Assembly: GCF_029714305.1 (NCBI RefSeq) | Contig: NZ_CP121647.1 | Location: forward strand, 2,252,501-2,316,500 | Origin: Bradyrhizobium sp. CB3481 | GTDB taxonomy: Bacteria; Pseudomonadota; Alphaproteobacteria; Rhizobiales; Xanthobacteraceae | DNA length: 64,000 bases | Direction of reading: 5' to 3' | Part shown: one piece after another, positions 16,011 through 24,943 of the stretch | Position numbering within the stretch: position 1 is the stretch's first letter | Layout: every line of letters starts with the position of its first letter | Translations under genes and position numbers: made by a program | The notes under the pieces: model-generated | Databases searched by the model: none | Seen by the model: only the letters and a program-made list of their open reading frames with translations | What the model was told of the DNA's origin: nothing

Positions 16011-18614
16011 TCAATAATTGATCGACGTCTGCGCGAAGATGCCTTCGGCCCGCTTGTCGCCGGCGATGCGGAAGCGATATTGCAGCGTCAGCTCCCAATA
16101 GGACGGCGGCGCGAGATATTTGGTGTCGCCGAACCAGTAGCGCAGCGAACCGCCGGCGCCCACCGAATAAGCTTCATGATTGGCGAAAGAGTCGTCGTAG
16201 CTCGCGGCCAGCACGGCGTGCGGGAAGAACACCAGATTGCGGCTGATCGGATCGAGGCGGAAACTGTGCCCAAAGCGTCCTTCGGCGATGCCGACGAGCT
16301 GGCGCTTCTCGAGGAACTTGTCGACTTCGGCATAGACGTACCAAGTTGGCCAGTGGGTATCGATCGCCCGCAGATCGGTGCCGACTGTGTACGAATAGGC
16401 CGCGCGTAGCAGCGTATCGTTCCGCGCTGCGTCGCCGAGCGCGATCAGCTTGTCCACTTCGAGTACGAGGTTGTGGTCCGAGAATGGCTTCCAGCGCGCG
16501 CCGACCATGCCTTGCGTGGTGCGCAAGCCGGTGGGGCCCCCGGCCTGGTCGTACAGCGTTTCGAACAGCCGGACGAACACGTCGAACAGCGCGCCGTTGC
16601 GGTTGCCGAACTCCGGCGGCCGGTAATAGAGCTCGGTCCCGAGCTGCGAGGTGTAGGTGCTGGCCGGATTGTTCACTGTCAGGAACGGGTTCGGCGCTGA
16701 CCCGACCTTGCCGTAGGTGACCGACGTGTTGATGCCCCACACGCGCGAGAGGTCGGAGATCGTGCGACGGGTTTCGAACAATTTCTGATCGTCGATATTG
16801 ATACGGCCGTCGGCCTTGGCGTCGACGCCTTCCATGAGGTAGGCGATCGCCTTCGGATTCTGGAACTGACGCATCGCGGTATAACCGGCGTCGATGGTGG
16901 CCCGCGGCGGAAGCTGGCCGCGATCATGCGCCCGGTCGAAGCGGTGCAGCGCGACCGCGTCGTTGCCGACGGCGACCGCGAGATAGGCCAGATCGGCATC
17001 CCGCATCGTGCTGAGGCGGCCGCGCGCGATCGCAGAATCGAAGATCGCGCGTGCCTCTTGCTTGCGCTTCAATTCCAGTAGCGTGTTGATCTGGGCCCGC
17101 AAGGCAACGTCGCGCTGCGCAGCCGTCGCGCCGAGGCGCTCGGCGGTGCGGAATTCGGCGATCGATTCTTCCTTGCGCTCGAGCGCCTGCAGGGCGTAGG
17201 CGCGGCGGATCGCCGTGTCGTAGCTCACCGGCATCCGCTGCAGCGCGCGGAGCGCGCGCGCCGGGTCCTTGGCGGCAAGCGCGGCGTCCGCCAGCGACAG
17301 CCGCACGTTCCGCGTCTGATCCGGCGGCAGTCCGCGCTGAAGTGCGGTCTCCCAGTCAGCCATCGCGCCGCGCGGGTTGTGTTGCAGATTACGGGCATAA
17401 CCGCGCTGGGCGTAGATTTCGGCGGTGCCTTGGCCGAGGGCGATGGCCTTGCTGGCGGCCACTTCCGCTTCGGCCGGCCGGCCCGCGGCGATCATCAGAT
17501 TGACCAGCAGCAGGCGGTTGGCGATCGTATCCGGGCTGGCCTCGATGGCCTTCCTGGCCTCCTCTATGGCCAGCGAGTAATTCTTGGACCGGCTGGCCTG
17601 ATAGGCCTTGCCGGCGGCTTCGAAACTCTCCGCAGCCTTATCGACGGGAGGGATCGGGGTGGCGATGCTCTGGACCAGCGGCGCCTCCAGGCTGCACACC
17701 GAGCCATAGGGCGTATCGCGACAGGTCTGCACTGGCATCGGCATCAGCTTGCCGTCGCCCTTCAGCGTCGCCTTTTTCTCGGCCACGGCGTCGGCATCAC
17801 CCAGCCGCGTTACGACCGCCGGATCCGTCCTCGGATATTCCGCCAGCAGGTTGCGGGCGGCGGCATAGTCGCCGGAGGCCAACGCCGCGTCGGCTGCGAT
17901 CAGGCGAATATTCTTCTTTTCGATGTCGGTCAGGTTGGGGGTGGCGAGGGCGGCATTGAAATCGCTGACCGCTTGCGCCCGGTTCCCCAGCTTTTGATGG
18001 AGATAGCCGCGCCAGACCAACGGCACGTAATTGCCGGGATCGAGCTGGATCGCACCGGTCGCGGTCGCGACCGCGTCGTTGAAGCTATTGTCCGCGATCT
18101 GAGCGCTCAGCAGCAGCAGGCGGTAGGACATCGAGTCAGGTGCATATTCCACGGCGCTGCGGGCCGCCCGGATCGCCGCCTTGGGATCACCCCGTTCAAG
18201 CGCCTTGTAGCCTTCACCGGCGGGCTGCTGGGCGAGGCGCTGCCGAATATTGGCCTGCCGGCCTTCGAGTTCCTGGTTGCCCGCAAAGGCCGCCGATGCG
18301 GTTTTGGTGGCCTGCTCGGCCTGGGTGAGATCGCCCGCGGCAACGAGCGAGTCGATCAGCAGCAGATGCAGGCGGAGGAGGTCGGGACGCAGGGCCACGG
18401 CCTCTGCGGCGCGTGCGGCGGACGCCTTGTAGTCGCCCTGGCTGAACGCCTTGTAGGCGCTTTCAGTAGCCGTATAGGCCTCGCCCTCCAGCGGGGGACC
18501 GCTATCGGCGACCTGGGCGCGGGCGACCGGACACGGCACGGCGGCGAGCAACAGTGCTGCTAACACCGCCCGACAAACCGTCTGGCCGAGGTATTTCCCG
18601 CCCCAATTGCCCAT
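16011..18614 (-). CDS. TPR-repeat outer-membrane protein with NfrA-like C-terminal domain
   Basis: An 867-aa secreted protein. The signal peptide (AVLAALLLAAVPCPVARA-Q) is followed by about 550 residues of TPR-type helical repeats (YKAFSQGDYKASAARAAEAVALRPD, with several similar units). The C-terminal 250 residues look like a beta-barrel (alternating aromatic strands, ending AQTSINY). This is the layout of BcsC/PgaA-type secretins and of phage-N4-adsorption NfrA C-terminal proteins. It is probably the outer-membrane channel or scaffold for a polysaccharide. It lies about 200 bp downstream of the AlgX-like gene on the same strand, suggesting joint function in acetylated polymer export. Confidence 0.82.
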   Translation of the reverse strand: MGNWGGKYLGQTVCRAVLAALLLAAVPCPVARAQVADSGPPLEGEAYTATESAYKAFSQGDYKASAARAAEAVALRPDLLRLHLLLIDSLVAAGDLTQAEQATKTASAAFAGNQELEGRQANIRQRLAQQPAGEGYKALERGDPKAAIRAARSAVEYAPDSMSYRLLLLSAQIADNSFNDAVATATGAIQLDPGNYVPLVWRGYLHQKLGNRAQAVSDFNAALATPNLTDIEKKNIRLIAADAALASGDYAAARNLLAEYPRTDPAVVTRLGDADAVAEKKATLKGDGKLMPMPVQTCRDTPYGSVCSLEAPLVQSIATPIPPVDKAAESFEAAGKAYQASRSKNYSLAIEEARKAIEASPDTIANRLLLVNLMIAAGRPAEAEVAASKAIALGQGTAEIYAQRGYARNLQHNPRGAMADWETALQRGLPPDQTRNVRLSLADAALAAKDPARALRALQRMPVSYDTAIRRAYALQALERKEESIAEFRTAERLGATAAQRDVALRAQINTLLELKRKQEARAIFDSAIARGRLSTMRDADLAYLAVAVGNDAVALHRFDRAHDRGQLPPRATIDAGYTAMRQFQNPKAIAYLMEGVDAKADGRINIDDQKLFETRRTISDLSRVWGINTSVTYGKVGSAPNPFLTVNNPASTYTSQLGTELYYRPPEFGNRNGALFDVFVRLFETLYDQAGGPTGLRTTQGMVGARWKPFSDHNLVLEVDKLIALGDAARNDTLLRAAYSYTVGTDLRAIDTHWPTWYVYAEVDKFLEKRQLVGIAEGRFGHSFRLDPISRNLVFFPHAVLAASYDDSFANHEAYSVGAGGSLRYWFGDTKYLAPPSYWELTLQYRFRIAGDKRAEGIFAQTSINY

Positions 18615-18814
18615 ACAACCAGCGCTACGCCAATCCCCTTAAATTTTACCGCCGAACTTTAACCGAGGCAGTGATTCAGCGGAACCGGGATTTGGCCTTT
18701 TGGTGGCGCGCCAGCCGTTGATGTCATTCATTTTTCTAACTTTTTTCGAGGCTGTGATGTTTTTGCTGCGAACGTTTGAGCAAAACATGGCGCTGCATTC
18801 GTTAACCGCATTTT

Positions 18815-19795
18815 CTAATTGCGCAGGGCGTCCTGCACGCGCGCGCTCCAATCGGCCGGGCTGATGATGCTTTGCGACGCCCATTCCCCCATCGCGTCGG
18901 GACCGTTTTGAAGCTGGGCCTCGTTGAATTGCCAGACCAGGAATTGAGGAGGACTGCTCTTGAAGTCGGTTGATTTGAGGTACTGAAGTAAGGAAGCCCA
19001 GGGCCCGACGTCGCCGGGGTTCCATTTGAGGGTGACCGGCCGTTCAATCCTGTTCGACAGCCGCTGCGAGAACCCGAAATAGGGCTGCACAAAACTATTC
19101 CCCACCACAGCCACCGGCGCCGGGTCACCGTCCAGCAGCCCCCCGTCAGCCTTGCCAGATTCAGCCTTGGGAGCCTGGCGGATGACGTAGGCCTCCGGAC
19201 CGATCGCGCGTTTGCGTTCGGGCGAAAGGAAATTCGCGGCGAGGTCGCCAAGATGGCGATCGTTGATCCATTCACCGAGTTTCATGCCCGTTCCGGCTTT
19301 GCCGGGCAGTGGGCCTGTCGAAAGCATCAGCGCGGCGACCTGGTCGGCGCTCGCCTCCGCGGCAAATGTGGTCCAGTGAAAATCGGCGCGGTAGAACACC
19401 TCCTGCTTGCTCGCGATCACCGTCTTGAACGCATCCCTGACATCAACCGCGGTGACGCCGCCAGTGCGGAGTTCTGTCAACAGTGCGTCGTAGCGCTTGC
19501 GGATCTCGTCCGACATCGCAGCGCCATCGGGCAGCAGGGGCTCGTAGTACCGCGGCTTCAGCGGAACGATCAGCACGATCAGCTTGATGTTCTTTTTTGC
19601 GAACATCCGGCTGGCGCCGGCAATCAGGGCGATCGAGGATTTTTCTGCGGCAGGCTTCGGGGCGGTCAGGCTTTCCCAGCCGGCAAACAGCCAGTTCTGC
19701 TTGCCCTCGAGCACGGCGTCACGCGCGTGGGAGGGAGTTGTCATCGCGAATAAAACGGCCGTTGCCGCGATCAGGTTTGCAAGGGGGCGACGCAC
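18815..19795 (-). CDS. AlgX/AlgJ-like SGNH O-acetyltransferase (second copy)
   Basis: A 326-aa secreted SGNH-type protein. It has a signal peptide after the basic start VRRP, the NWLFAGWES opening typical of AlgJ/AlgX, catalytic D-x-H in RADFHWT (about residue 175) and the nucleophile-type GNSF near 230. Such proteins transfer acetyl groups to the polymer in the periplasm. The start GTG 19795 has GAAGG 9 nt upstream; a TTG at 19801 overlapping the upstream stop (ATTGA) is the alternative. It is last of the AlgF-AlgI-AlgJ-AlgX-like operon. Confidence 0.82.
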   Translation of the reverse strand: MRRPLANLIAATAVLFAMTTPSHARDAVLEGKQNWLFAGWESLTAPKPAAEKSSIALIAGASRMFAKKNIKLIVLIVPLKPRYYEPLLPDGAAMSDEIRKRYDALLTELRTGGVTAVDVRDAFKTVIASKQEVFYRADFHWTTFAAEASADQVAALMLSTGPLPGKAGTGMKLGEWINDRHLGDLAANFLSPERKRAIGPEAYVIRQAPKAESGKADGGLLDGDPAPVAVVGNSFVQPYFGFSQRLSNRIERPVTLKWNPGDVGPWASLLQYLKSTDFKSSPPQFLVWQFNEAQLQNGPDAMGEWASQSIISPADWSARVQDALRN

Positions 19796-19797
19796 GT

Positions 19798-20868
19798 TCA
19801 ATGACCTTCGGTTTGCCGGAGCCACTGCCGCTCGGCATCGCTCAGCGGCGCCACAAGGGATCGCATCGGCCACTCCCATATCACAACCTTCGCGCCCGCC
19901 AACATCTCGGGCTTCTGCTGCAGCATTTTGAGCAGCGCGCCGGCAAAGCCGCCGCCGGCTTCGCTGACCTGCGCGACCTCCCTGAGGAGCGATACCTGCA
20001 GGTACTCGATAAAGCCGGAGTTCAGCGAGAACGAGGAGCCCGCGAGCAGGATCGACGGTGCCGCTGCGTCATCCAGCAGCCCACCGGAGCGCTGGATGTT
20101 GGCGCGTGCCTCCTCGACATATTCGGCTGCCGGCGCCAGCCACTTCGGCGCATCCAGTAATCCTGCCAGGCGCGCAAGGTCGCCGGGACGCTCGTGCCGG
20201 GCGCCACGCGTCAGGCTGACGCGTTCAGTTCCAGCTCCCAGCGCGCTGTTGACGAGTTTTGCGGTTGCTTCGGCCGCGAGCTGTGCACCCGTCGTGTCCC
20301 AATGCGTGTCGGTTCGCCAATAGCCGGGCCGCGGCCACTGATCACGCAAATTGACCCGATGAAGTTTTGTCGTTCCCGCGGCGCGCGCCCAGGCATCGGC
20401 TCGAACGCGAGATGCGTCGGCGGCGACGCCGCACAGCTTGTCCTCGACCTGCTCGGCCTTGTCGGGCACGGGGACGACTATCAGCAGAATATTCCGATCG
20501 GCGAACGCCTGTACCAAATGAGGTAGCATGCGAAGGCGCGCGGCCATATGTTCGGCATCGCGACGGTCGACACGCAACTCCTCGGTGGAGTAGAGCCAGT
20601 CGTTGCAGCCCGCCCACACCTGTGGTCCGGCGTCACGCAATCCCTTGTAGAGCAGCCCTGCCGACAAACCATTGAGATCGGCACTTCGCGGAATCGCATC
20701 GAACACCGCGCGATCGACTCTGCCCGAGAGGTTTCCGGACAGATAGTCCTTCAGCGGCGCCGCCTTGAGGATATCGAAAAGGGAATCGCCGCTGCGGACC
20801 AGGACCGACACGAAGCCGGAGAAGATGATCGCCAGAACAGCCAGAATTTTTATCATGCCGGCGCTCAT
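19798..20868 (-). CDS. AlgJ-like periplasmic O-acetyltransferase
   Basis: A 356-aa protein with an N-terminal membrane anchor (IKILAVLAIIFSGFVSVLV) and an SGNH-type domain: NDWLYSTEEL, catalytic Asp/His in TDTHWDTTG and GSSFS as nucleophile region. The in-frame sequence extends far upstream inside the MBOAT gene, but ATG 20868, two nt after the MBOAT stop, gives the correct membrane anchor. It is paralogous to the next gene, as AlgJ and AlgX are, and most likely completes periplasmic acetyl transfer. Confidence 0.84.
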   Translation of the reverse strand: MSAGMIKILAVLAIIFSGFVSVLVRSGDSLFDILKAAPLKDYLSGNLSGRVDRAVFDAIPRSADLNGLSAGLLYKGLRDAGPQVWAGCNDWLYSTEELRVDRRDAEHMAARLRMLPHLVQAFADRNILLIVVPVPDKAEQVEDKLCGVAADASRVRADAWARAAGTTKLHRVNLRDQWPRPGYWRTDTHWDTTGAQLAAEATAKLVNSALGAGTERVSLTRGARHERPGDLARLAGLLDAPKWLAPAAEYVEEARANIQRSGGLLDDAAAPSILLAGSSFSLNSGFIEYLQVSLLREVAQVSEAGGGFAGALLKMLQQKPEMLAGAKVVIWEWPMRSLVAPLSDAERQWLRQTEGH

Positions 20869-20870
20869 GC

Positions 20871-22256
20871 TCAGAACTGGAAATAGAGAAACGGGATGAC
20901 GGTTCGGCTCTGCATCACCCAGAGTGACCACAGCCACAATAGTGCAGCGAGCATAAACGGCGGCCGCGTGACGAACGAGATCAGCGACGGCGACGATTTG
21001 GCAAGCGCCGGCAAGTACACCAGCCCAATGCCGATCAGGAGCGTCACCACTTCGATCGGCCGCAGTGCGGCGGTGAAGCCGTTCGACATCGCAAGACCGT
21101 GCTGTCCCGCAAGCCCGCTGAACATGGTAGCGGCCGTCGGCCAGTCTTGCGCACGGAAAAGCATCCAGCCGATCATGACGAAAACGAGCGTGATGACATG
21201 GCCGACGAGCGCTGGCATATCCGGGAATCGCAGGGCATTCCAGGCGCGGCCGATGACGAGGCCAAGGCCGTGCCAGATGCCCCAGATCATGAAGGTCCAG
21301 CTCGCGCCGTGCCACAGCCCACCCAGTGCCATCGTCACCATCAGGTTGACATAGGAGCGAAACCGACCGGCACGGTTTCCGCCGAGCGGGATGTAGAGGT
21401 AGTCGCGCAACCAGCTCGACAGGCTGATGTGCCAGCGCCGCCAGAAGTCGGCGAGCGACGTGCTCAGATAGGGATTGTCGAAATTCTCGGGAAACTTCAG
21501 CCCGATCATCAGCCCGAGGCCGATCGCCATGCTGCTATAGCCGGCGAAGTCGAAATACAGATGCAGCGTATAGGCCGCCACCGTGACGATGGTGTCGCAC
21601 ATCGACGGCGCCGGCAGTGCGTAGCCGGCATCGACGAGCGGCGCCAGCGTGTCGCCGATCAGGACCTTCTGCGCAAAGCCCAGCATGAACCGCCGCAGGC
21701 CTTCGGCAAACTCATTCGAATCGAAGACACGCGACTTCAGCCGCTCGGCAACCGACTGATAGCGGACGACTGGGCCTGCCACGAGATGACCAAACATCGC
21801 CTGGTAGGTGGAATAGTTGATGAGGCTCGGCTCGGCCGGCACGGTCTTTCTGAAGACATCGACCGAATAGGAGATGGCGCCGAACACGAAGAACGACAAT
21901 CCAATCGGCAGCGGAATCGCCGACCAGTCCTTGATCGGCGCGCCAAGGCTGGCGAGGCTATCGACGATCAGGTTGACGTATTTGAAATAGACCAGACTGA
22001 CGAGCGGCGGCACGATCCCGGCGAGCAGGGCCCAGCGTCGCTCCGGCCCCGAAGCTCTCGCGATCCACAGGCCGGTCAACCACGACCAACAGGCGATCGC
22101 GACCAGTAGCGGCAGGAAATCGAAGCGCCACCAGCCGTAGAAAACCAGGCTGAAGAACAGGATGGTCGAATTTCGGAGGAAGGCGGGCACGCCCGCATAG
22201 GCGATCAGGAACAGCGGCAGGAAGACGAAGACGAAGGCGTCGCTGACGAAAACCAT
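20871..22256 (-). CDS. MBOAT O-acyltransferase, AlgI-like
   Basis: A 461-aa polytopic membrane protein of the MBOAT family: LPIGLSFFVFGAISYSVD, the FWRRWHISLSSWLRDYLYIPLGG block, and the putative catalytic His in LGGLWHGASWTF. AlgI-type MBOATs pass acetyl groups across the inner membrane to AlgJ/AlgX-type proteins, which are encoded directly downstream with 2-nt and overlapping junctions. Length is normal for the family. Confidence 0.92.
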   Translation of the reverse strand: MVFVSDAFVFVFLPLFLIAYAGVPAFLRNSTILFFSLVFYGWWRFDFLPLLVAIACWSWLTGLWIARASGPERRWALLAGIVPPLVSLVYFKYVNLIVDSLASLGAPIKDWSAIPLPIGLSFFVFGAISYSVDVFRKTVPAEPSLINYSTYQAMFGHLVAGPVVRYQSVAERLKSRVFDSNEFAEGLRRFMLGFAQKVLIGDTLAPLVDAGYALPAPSMCDTIVTVAAYTLHLYFDFAGYSSMAIGLGLMIGLKFPENFDNPYLSTSLADFWRRWHISLSSWLRDYLYIPLGGNRAGRFRSYVNLMVTMALGGLWHGASWTFMIWGIWHGLGLVIGRAWNALRFPDMPALVGHVITLVFVMIGWMLFRAQDWPTAATMFSGLAGQHGLAMSNGFTAALRPIEVVTLLIGIGLVYLPALAKSSPSLISFVTRPPFMLAALLWLWSLWVMQSRTVIPFLYFQF

Positions 22257-22267
22257 GCAGCGATCGC

Positions 22268-22978
22268 CTACCGCTCTTGATACGGTTCGGTTTCGTCAAA
22301 TTGGCCTGATAGCGAACTCGTGCGGCCGGCCCGGGTGAGAAACAGGCTGTAGTGATCGCCGGAACGGAGCGGAGGCAGCTTCAGGGATGCCTGGCTGCCG
22401 CCACAGGCGGCCTCGAGCCGGGCTTCCACCGGATTGATGGCGCGCGATTTGACACCGGCGAAACCGACCGCATCGAAGACGGTGGGACCTTCGGCAATCC
22501 GCAGCGTTGCTTCGCAACCAGGCACGAGATTGAAGAAACGGAGCTGCGCTTTCAGGTCGCTGGCGTTGGCACCCTGGCCCTCGTCGATGGTGGTGCTGCT
22601 CCACTTCGCGCCGTCGCGTGCAACCACGAGGGTGTAGAACCGGTCAGGTGCGAACGTGATGTTGTCGCCGATGGAGGCGCCGTCGATCGAGAGCTTGACC
22701 GACGCGTCAGCGCGCACGACGCGATATTGGCTGGCGACCTGGTTGTCCGGCACAGGAAGATCGCGGCCGCTGATGTGCACCCTGGCGTCGGCCTTGCCGA
22801 TGGATGCGATGCGAACGAACACCGATCCCGGCGGCGGCCGCGTGGCGTAGAGCTTGCCGATCTCCTGCGCAGGCACCGGACCGACGGCAATCCACCAGAC
22901 CACCGCAGCCAGCAGCCACGGCCGGCTGAGATAGGATAGGAACGCGCGAAACGGTCTGGACCGGGAGGGCAATTTCAA
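22268..22978 (-). CDS. AlgF-like polysaccharide O-acetylation protein
   Basis: A 236-aa secreted protein with a signal/anchor (WLLAAVVWWIAVGPVPA-Q), followed by two beta-rich parts with VFVRIASIGKADARVHI and LRFFNLVPGCEATLRI. This matches AlgF, the periplasmic member of the alginate acetylation complex. It is first in the minus-strand operon, 11 nt before the MBOAT gene. There are no alginate polymerase genes nearby, so the acetylated polymer is unlikely to be alginate. Confidence 0.8.
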   Translation of the reverse strand: MKLPSRSRPFRAFLSYLSRPWLLAAVVWWIAVGPVPAQEIGKLYATRPPPGSVFVRIASIGKADARVHISGRDLPVPDNQVASQYRVVRADASVKLSIDGASIGDNITFAPDRFYTLVVARDGAKWSSTTIDEGQGANASDLKAQLRFFNLVPGCEATLRIAEGPTVFDAVGFAGVKSRAINPVEARLEAACGGSQASLKLPPLRSGDHYSLFLTRAGRTSSLSGQFDETEPYQER

Positions 22979-23249
22979 ATGCTCCGAAATGAGGGCTTCC
23001 GCCTGCGTCCGCGGTACGCTGGATTTATCGGAAACGTTGCACCTTTAATGCGCTGTCATACCAAACCGGCCGGGATTCGGAAATTTGCCGGAGCCACGAA
23101 CCCCCGCAGATAGTAAACGGTCTATCGCCGGGAGCTGCCCCGTTAGGGTTAAATGCGCTGAGCCATTGCAGGAGCCGTGCGGAACCTGGATTTGTTGGGC
23201 GGAGCTGCGCACGGGCGGGTTCCTGACTTGACGGCTTTTACCGTGCACC

Positions 23250-23492
23250 ATGACTTATTGCAGTCCAAATGGATTAATCGACATGGGTGTTGAACCGAAC
23301 GTCGCCCTTCTGGATGTCCAAACATTCAAGCTGGTTTGCGAACAATGCGGCAGCCTTACCGTTGCGCTGCCGGTCGAGGCCCGGCCCGATCCGTGCTCCA
23401 TCCTGAAATGCGGGCGGTGCGGGTCTCCCAGAGGAACGCTTCAGTCGCTGCGCGACACCTCGATTCAAGCGGGCAGCCGGCACCCGGTATAG
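23250..23492 (+). CDS. Small zinc-ribbon-like protein
   Basis: An 80-aa protein with two CxxC motifs (CEQCG and CGRCG) spaced by about 25 residues, typical of a small zinc ribbon. No Shine-Dalgarno is obvious; ATG 23283 would give a 69-aa form with the same metal site. No partner or pathway is evident from neighbours. Confidence 0.5.
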   Translation: MTYCSPNGLIDMGVEPNVALLDVQTFKLVCEQCGSLTVALPVEARPDPCSILKCGRCGSPRGTLQSLRDTSIQAGSRHPV

Positions 23493-23749
23493 CCGCGCTG
23501 TGTCCCGACAACCCCGGGGAAATGCAGTCAGCAGGCCCTAGCCAGCATTTGGCCAACCGGGTAGGCTTCGGCCGAAGCGTTCGGTCGGACTGTTTTCTGG
23601 AAACCCGGCCGCATTTTCCCAATTGTTTGCAAGGGGGCGTGAGACCAGACTCAGCCGCAACCGGATAGGCGGGGCGATCGCTGGCTGTTGCCCCTGTGAG
23701 CTTTGGCTTTCGAGACTGCTATTTATTTTCGCGAGGGAGAGAAAGAGAC

Positions 23750-24025
23750 ATGCGAACGATCTGTGCGTCCGTGCTGGCGGCCGGCCTTCTGATTGCGACC
23801 CACGCCGAGGCGGCGCCGCTCCTGAGCCACATGCAGCCCGCGCCGGATTCGCTGATCACGGCCGCGAAGGTCATCTGCGACGAGGCGGGCGTCTGCTATC
23901 GGCCGAACAAGCGGCGGCCGGTCGCCCGCTGGGTCTATGGCGACAAGAATTTCTACGGGCCGTATGCCGGGCCGGGCTACTACGGCAATCCGCGGTATCG
24001 CTATAATTGGTGGCCCTGGTACTGA
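23750..24025 (+). CDS. Small secreted Tyr/Trp-rich protein
   Basis: A 91-aa protein with a Sec signal (TICASVLAAGLLIATHAEA-A), two cysteines in VICDEAGVCYRP, and an aromatic C-terminus rich in Tyr, Gly, Trp and Pro (FYGPYAGPGYYGNPRYRYNWWPWY). ATG 23750 follows a purine-rich GAGGGAGAGAAAGAG site. Similar small exported proteins are frequent in Bradyrhizobium, function unknown. Confidence 0.65.
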   Translation: MRTICASVLAAGLLIATHAEAAPLLSHMQPAPDSLITAAKVICDEAGVCYRPNKRRPVARWVYGDKNFYGPYAGPGYYGNPRYRYNWWPWY

Positions 24026-24409
24026 GCTGATCGGCCTGAGATCGCTGCAGGGGCCGCTAGCCTGACGAAAGCCAATGCAGGAATGTGGCGCAGCCGCAGA
24101 TCAGTTGCGATGCGAGCAGGAAAACGGCCCAGGAAACGAACAGGATTCGAATGACCATCCGCGCGCTCTCGACCCGGCTGCTGATCGCTGATTGGCCGGG
24201 CTAACGCGCCAAATTCGAAATTGTTCATCATTGGCAAAATGGGGCACCGATGCGCGACGGATTCTCCGCAACCGCATTGATATGGAACCCAAGTCGGATT
24301 TGTTTTCGACCTATAATCCGTATCAAATCGCTGGTATAAAGCCGCACAACGCAGCAAGGTTTGCTGGCTTACGGTCACTGTTTTCAAGATAATCACCTTG
24401 TCCAATATC
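24026..24409. other. Intergenic region with no supported feature
   Basis: About 380 bp. A minus-strand reading frame crosses it but has no domain character and overlaps the better plus-strand gene at 24410. I see no RNA gene, repeat or strong terminator. Confidence 0.5.
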
Positions 24410-24781
24410 ATGGCGATTAAAATCAATGATGCAGCCGCGCGGTCAGAGCCGCGCGACAATTGCGATTCGACCGGCGGACCTGAAGTATCGCGCCACGATG
24501 ACGCCGATGGCATCGACTGGTCAAAGGCGGCGCCAAGCTGGGTTTCAATGTTTACCGGGCTTGTTTTGCCGCTGCTCGGTTTCCTGCTGCTGGTTGGCTC
24601 CTTCGACGTTGGCTTGAGCTGGTTGTTTGAAAGATGGGCCAATCCTTCGGGCATGTCGCAGTTGTTGCGGTCTTCCATCATGTTGCCGCCGGCGCTGATT
24701 CTGGCTTTCGGCTGCTGCAAGCTCTTCCTGCATTTGAAAGATGCAAAGAACGCGAAGGCTGGGGCTGATAGACGCCCATGA
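24410..24781 (+). CDS. Two-TM membrane protein, unknown function
   Basis: A 123-aa protein with a polar N-terminal 45 residues and two hydrophobic segments (FTGLVLPLLGFLLLVGSF; SIMLPPALILAFGCCKLFL), ending in a Lys/Ala-rich tail. ATG 24410 is used; a TTG 12 nt earlier is possible. A minus-strand frame covers the same stretch but lacks membrane or domain character. No family recognised. Confidence 0.5.
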   Translation: MAIKINDAAARSEPRDNCDSTGGPEVSRHDDADGIDWSKAAPSWVSMFTGLVLPLLGFLLLVGSFDVGLSWLFERWANPSGMSQLLRSSIMLPPALILAFGCCKLFLHLKDAKNAKAGADRRP

Positions 24782-24813
24782 TCTGAACGGATCACGCGGC
24801 TGCGGCATTCCTG

Positions 24814-24829
24814 ACGGATTCGAATCCGT
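24814..24829. promoter_or_regulatory. 16-bp perfect palindrome upstream of epoxide hydrolase
   Basis: ACGGATTCGAATCCGT is a perfect 16-bp palindrome 115 nt before the epoxide hydrolase start. It superficially resembles a tRNA T-arm, but no acceptor or anticodon arm can be built around it. It is a possible dimeric-repressor site. Confidence 0.3.
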
Positions 24830-24943
24830 GTATTCACGTCCATAGCCTGCCTTGATATCCGCGCGGTGTGCGGCGATGATTTGCGCCTGCAAAGCCCTTT
24901 CCCCGCACTTCGGCCGGGCTTTGAGGAGGGGGCTTCATGAGCC

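Noticed and set aside
17379..18563. 394-codon plus-strand frame inside the TPR protein gene
   Set aside because: Antisense shadow of a high-GC gene; the minus-strand frame has signal peptide, TPR repeats and family-like C-terminus.
20869..21315. N-terminal extension of the AlgJ-like protein to 505 aa
   Set aside because: The added residues are read out of frame inside the MBOAT gene; ATG 20868 directly after the MBOAT stop gives a proper membrane anchor.
24800..24860. tRNA-like T-arm (GGATTCGAATCC)
   Set aside because: It is part of a perfect palindrome; no matching acceptor, D or anticodon arms or CCA end can be formed around it.
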